Positions 5,675 through 6,680 of a stretch of 6,680 nucleotides of DNA are shown here, piece by piece. Made by a program: the position numbers and the translations under genes. Within the stretch, counting starts at the first letter, position 1. The number at the start of each line of letters is the position of its first letter. The DNA lies in NCBI GenBank assembly GCA_003490025.1, contig DNJC01000073.1, forward strand, positions 2,854 through 9,533. Direction: 5' to 3'. Source of the DNA: Geobacter sp. GTDB taxonomy: Bacteria > Desulfobacterota > Desulfuromonadia > Geobacterales > Geobacteraceae. The notes beneath the pieces were generated by a model. The model worked only from the letters and a program-made list of their open reading frames with translations. It was not told where the DNA came from and made no database searches.

Positions 5675-5920
5675 ATGCAGCAATTAGCCGAAAGGATCAA
5701 GGTGGCAGCTGTCTTCGCGCCCGGCTCGCAGGTGAAGCCGGTGTGGTTCGAGTGGCGCAGCCGAAAGCACGCCGTCACCCGGATGTCCTATTTCTGGAAG
5801 GATCATCATGGCGGCGCCGCCAGGCTGCACTTCGCGGTGAGCGACGGAGATAACCTCTTCGAGCTGATGTTCGACACCTCGGACCAGAACTGGACTCTCA
5901 TGGGGATCGAGCCGCAGTAA
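5675..5920 (+). CDS. Uncharacterised 81-aa protein in the lexA-dinB operon
   Basis: I do not recognise a named function. The start at 5675 lies four bases after the lexA stop; its ribosome-binding site GGAG (5664-5667) is within the last lexA codons, seven bases from the ATG, which suggests translational coupling. An upstream in-frame ATG at 5645 inside lexA lacks such support. The protein has no signal peptide or membrane segment. It begins with a short helical-looking stretch (MQQLAERIKVAAVF), then alternating strands rich in aromatics: VKPVWFEWRSRKHAV, RMSYFWKD, LHFAVSDGDNLFELMFD and NWTLMGIE. This suggests a small all-beta domain. The F-x-W-R-x(2)-x-H-x-V and strand pattern loosely recalls small proteins (DUF6504-like) found beside Y-family polymerases in other bacteria; that is memory-based inference. 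A role in the SOS response or translesion synthesis is inferred from position. Confidence 0.8.
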   Translation: MQQLAERIKVAAVFAPGSQVKPVWFEWRSRKHAVTRMSYFWKDHHGGAARLHFAVSDGDNLFELMFDTSDQNWTLMGIEPQ

Positions 5921-5923
5921 CAT

Positions 5924-5941
5924 CCTTCACTGGGATGAAGG
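5924..5941 (+). other. Small hairpin between the 81-aa gene and dinB
   Basis: CCTTCA (5924-5929) and TGAAGG (5936-5941) form a perfect 6-bp stem with a 6-nt loop, four bases after the 81-aa gene stop. No U-tract follows, so it is not an intrinsic terminator. It could modulate mRNA processing or the amount of dinB translated relative to lexA, or it may be chance. Confidence 0.25.
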
Positions 5942-5969
5942 GGCTAAGGGCGGAAGGCGGATACGGACT

Positions 5970-6680
5970 TTGGAATCCCAGCGCATCATACTCCACATAG
6001 ACATGAACGCCTTCTTCGCCTCCGTGGAGCAGCAGTCAAACCCTGCGCTGCGCGGCAAGCCGATAGCCGTCATCGGCGCCGCCAAGAGAACCATCATCAC
6101 CACCTGTTCCTACGAAGCGCGCGCCTTCGGCGTCAAGACCGGCATGAACAGCTGGGAGGCGCGGCAAAAGTGCCCCCAGCTCATCTTCGTCGTCGGCAAC
6201 AACCGGAAATACACCTACACCTCCAAGCAGATCATCGCCATCATGCGCGAATACACCCCCATGGTGGAGGTGTTCTCCATCGACGAGGCCTTTCTCGACG
6301 TCACCGGCTGCCTCTCGCTGTTCGGATCGGCGGAAAGGATAGCGCAGCTCATAAAGGAGCGGATCGGGAAGGAACTCGGCCTCACCTGCTCCGTGGGGAT
6401 CGCTCCCAACAAGCTCCTCGCCAAGCTCGCCTCCGACATGAAGAAGCCCGACGGGCTGACCGTGATCGCGCCGGAACGGGTCGCCCAGGTCATGGAGCGG
6501 GTGCCGATCCAGGATCTTTGCGGCATCGGGGCCAAGATGCATCAGCACCTGGCCAAGTTCGGCATCAGGACCTGTGGAGAGTTGGGGAGGTTTCCGGTCG
6601 AGATCCTGAAGAGGCACTTCGGGGTGACCGGGGAGAAGCTGCACTACATGGGGCTTGGCTTCGACGAGTCGCCGGTGATC
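5970..6680 (+). CDS. dinB: DNA polymerase IV (DinB), Y-family, 3' end cut by window
   Basis: The first 237 codons are present and the frame stays open to the right edge; the family is usually 350-420 aa, so the little-finger domain is missing. Catalytic carboxylates are D11 (HIDMNAFF), D105 and E106 (FSIDEAFLDVT). F16 aligns with the E. coli F13 steric gate. SVGIAPNKLLAKLASDMKKP (141-160) is the conserved palm/thumb motif, and IQDLCGIGAKMHQHLAKFGI (180-199) is the thumb helix-hairpin-helix. The enzyme copies damaged templates with low fidelity. No ATG or GTG lies in frame between the 81-aa gene and the first motif, and the first in-frame ATG (6003, M12) would remove D11. TTG at 5970 is therefore chosen, with a purine-rich but weak ribosome-binding region (GGAAGGCGGA, 5952-5961). 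Forty-nine bases separate it from the previous stop; it is probably in the lexA transcript. Confidence 0.93.
   Translation, partial: MESQRIILHIDMNAFFASVEQQSNPALRGKPIAVIGAAKRTIITTCSYEARAFGVKTGMNSWEARQKCPQLIFVVGNNRKYTYTSKQIIAIMREYTPMVEVFSIDEAFLDVTGCLSLFGSAERIAQLIKERIGKELGLTCSVGIAPNKLLAKLASDMKKPDGLTVIAPERVAQVMERVPIQDLCGIGAKMHQHLAKFGIRTCGELGRFPVEILKRHFGVTGEKLHYMGLGFDESPVI

Noticed and set aside
6036..6644. A 202-codon minus-strand frame opposite dinB
   Set aside because: The plus strand encodes unmistakable DNA polymerase IV motifs here; the minus frame is a GC-bias shadow.

Overview
The window looks like part of a GC-rich deltaproteobacterial chromosome, most likely a member of the Geobacteraceae (Geobacter, Citrifermentans, Geomonas or a near relative). 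This is inferred from the lexA-dinB gene order, from operator sequences upstream of lexA that fit the LexA box published for Geobacter (GGTT-N2-C-N4-G-N3-ACC), and from a flagellin N-terminus of the LQNT...VNSALDNPTN type. No rRNA, tRNA, CRISPR, insertion sequence or prophage gene was found.

Layout. Positions 1-145 (minus) hold the start of a flagellin gene that runs off the left edge. Positions 146-478 carry no gene; they hold candidate flagellin promoters and a perfect 26-bp inverted repeat at 356-419 built like a REPIN (two head-to-head REP hairpins, each with a GTAG foot). Positions 479-2566 (minus) encode an exported M1-type zinc peptidase. A 154-bp divergent spacer separates it from a plus-strand ChaN-family haem-binding-type protein (2721-3593). 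That gene meets, tail to tail with a 4-bp overlap of stop codons, a minus-strand gene (3590-4909) for a predicted outer-membrane beta-barrel protein. A 161-bp divergent spacer (4910-5070) carries promoters in both directions, a 17-bp dyad and two abutting LexA-box-like operators. Rightward from there lies an SOS operon: lexA (5071-5670), an 81-aa uncharacterised protein (5675-5920) and dinB (DNA polymerase IV, from 5970, cut by the right edge).

How the genes may work together. The right third is a self-contained DNA-damage module: LexA represses its own promoter, RecA-stimulated self-cleavage would release it, and the translesion polymerase is made with a small partner of unknown role. The middle is a cell-envelope group: an exported metallopeptidase and an exported ChaN protein expressed divergently, plus an outer-membrane barrel. 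Haem or iron handling is a reasonable guess from ChaN but is not shown by the sequence. The most novel points are the small SOS-operon protein, the tandem LexA operator, the peptidase/ChaN pair with unusual motif details, and the REPIN.
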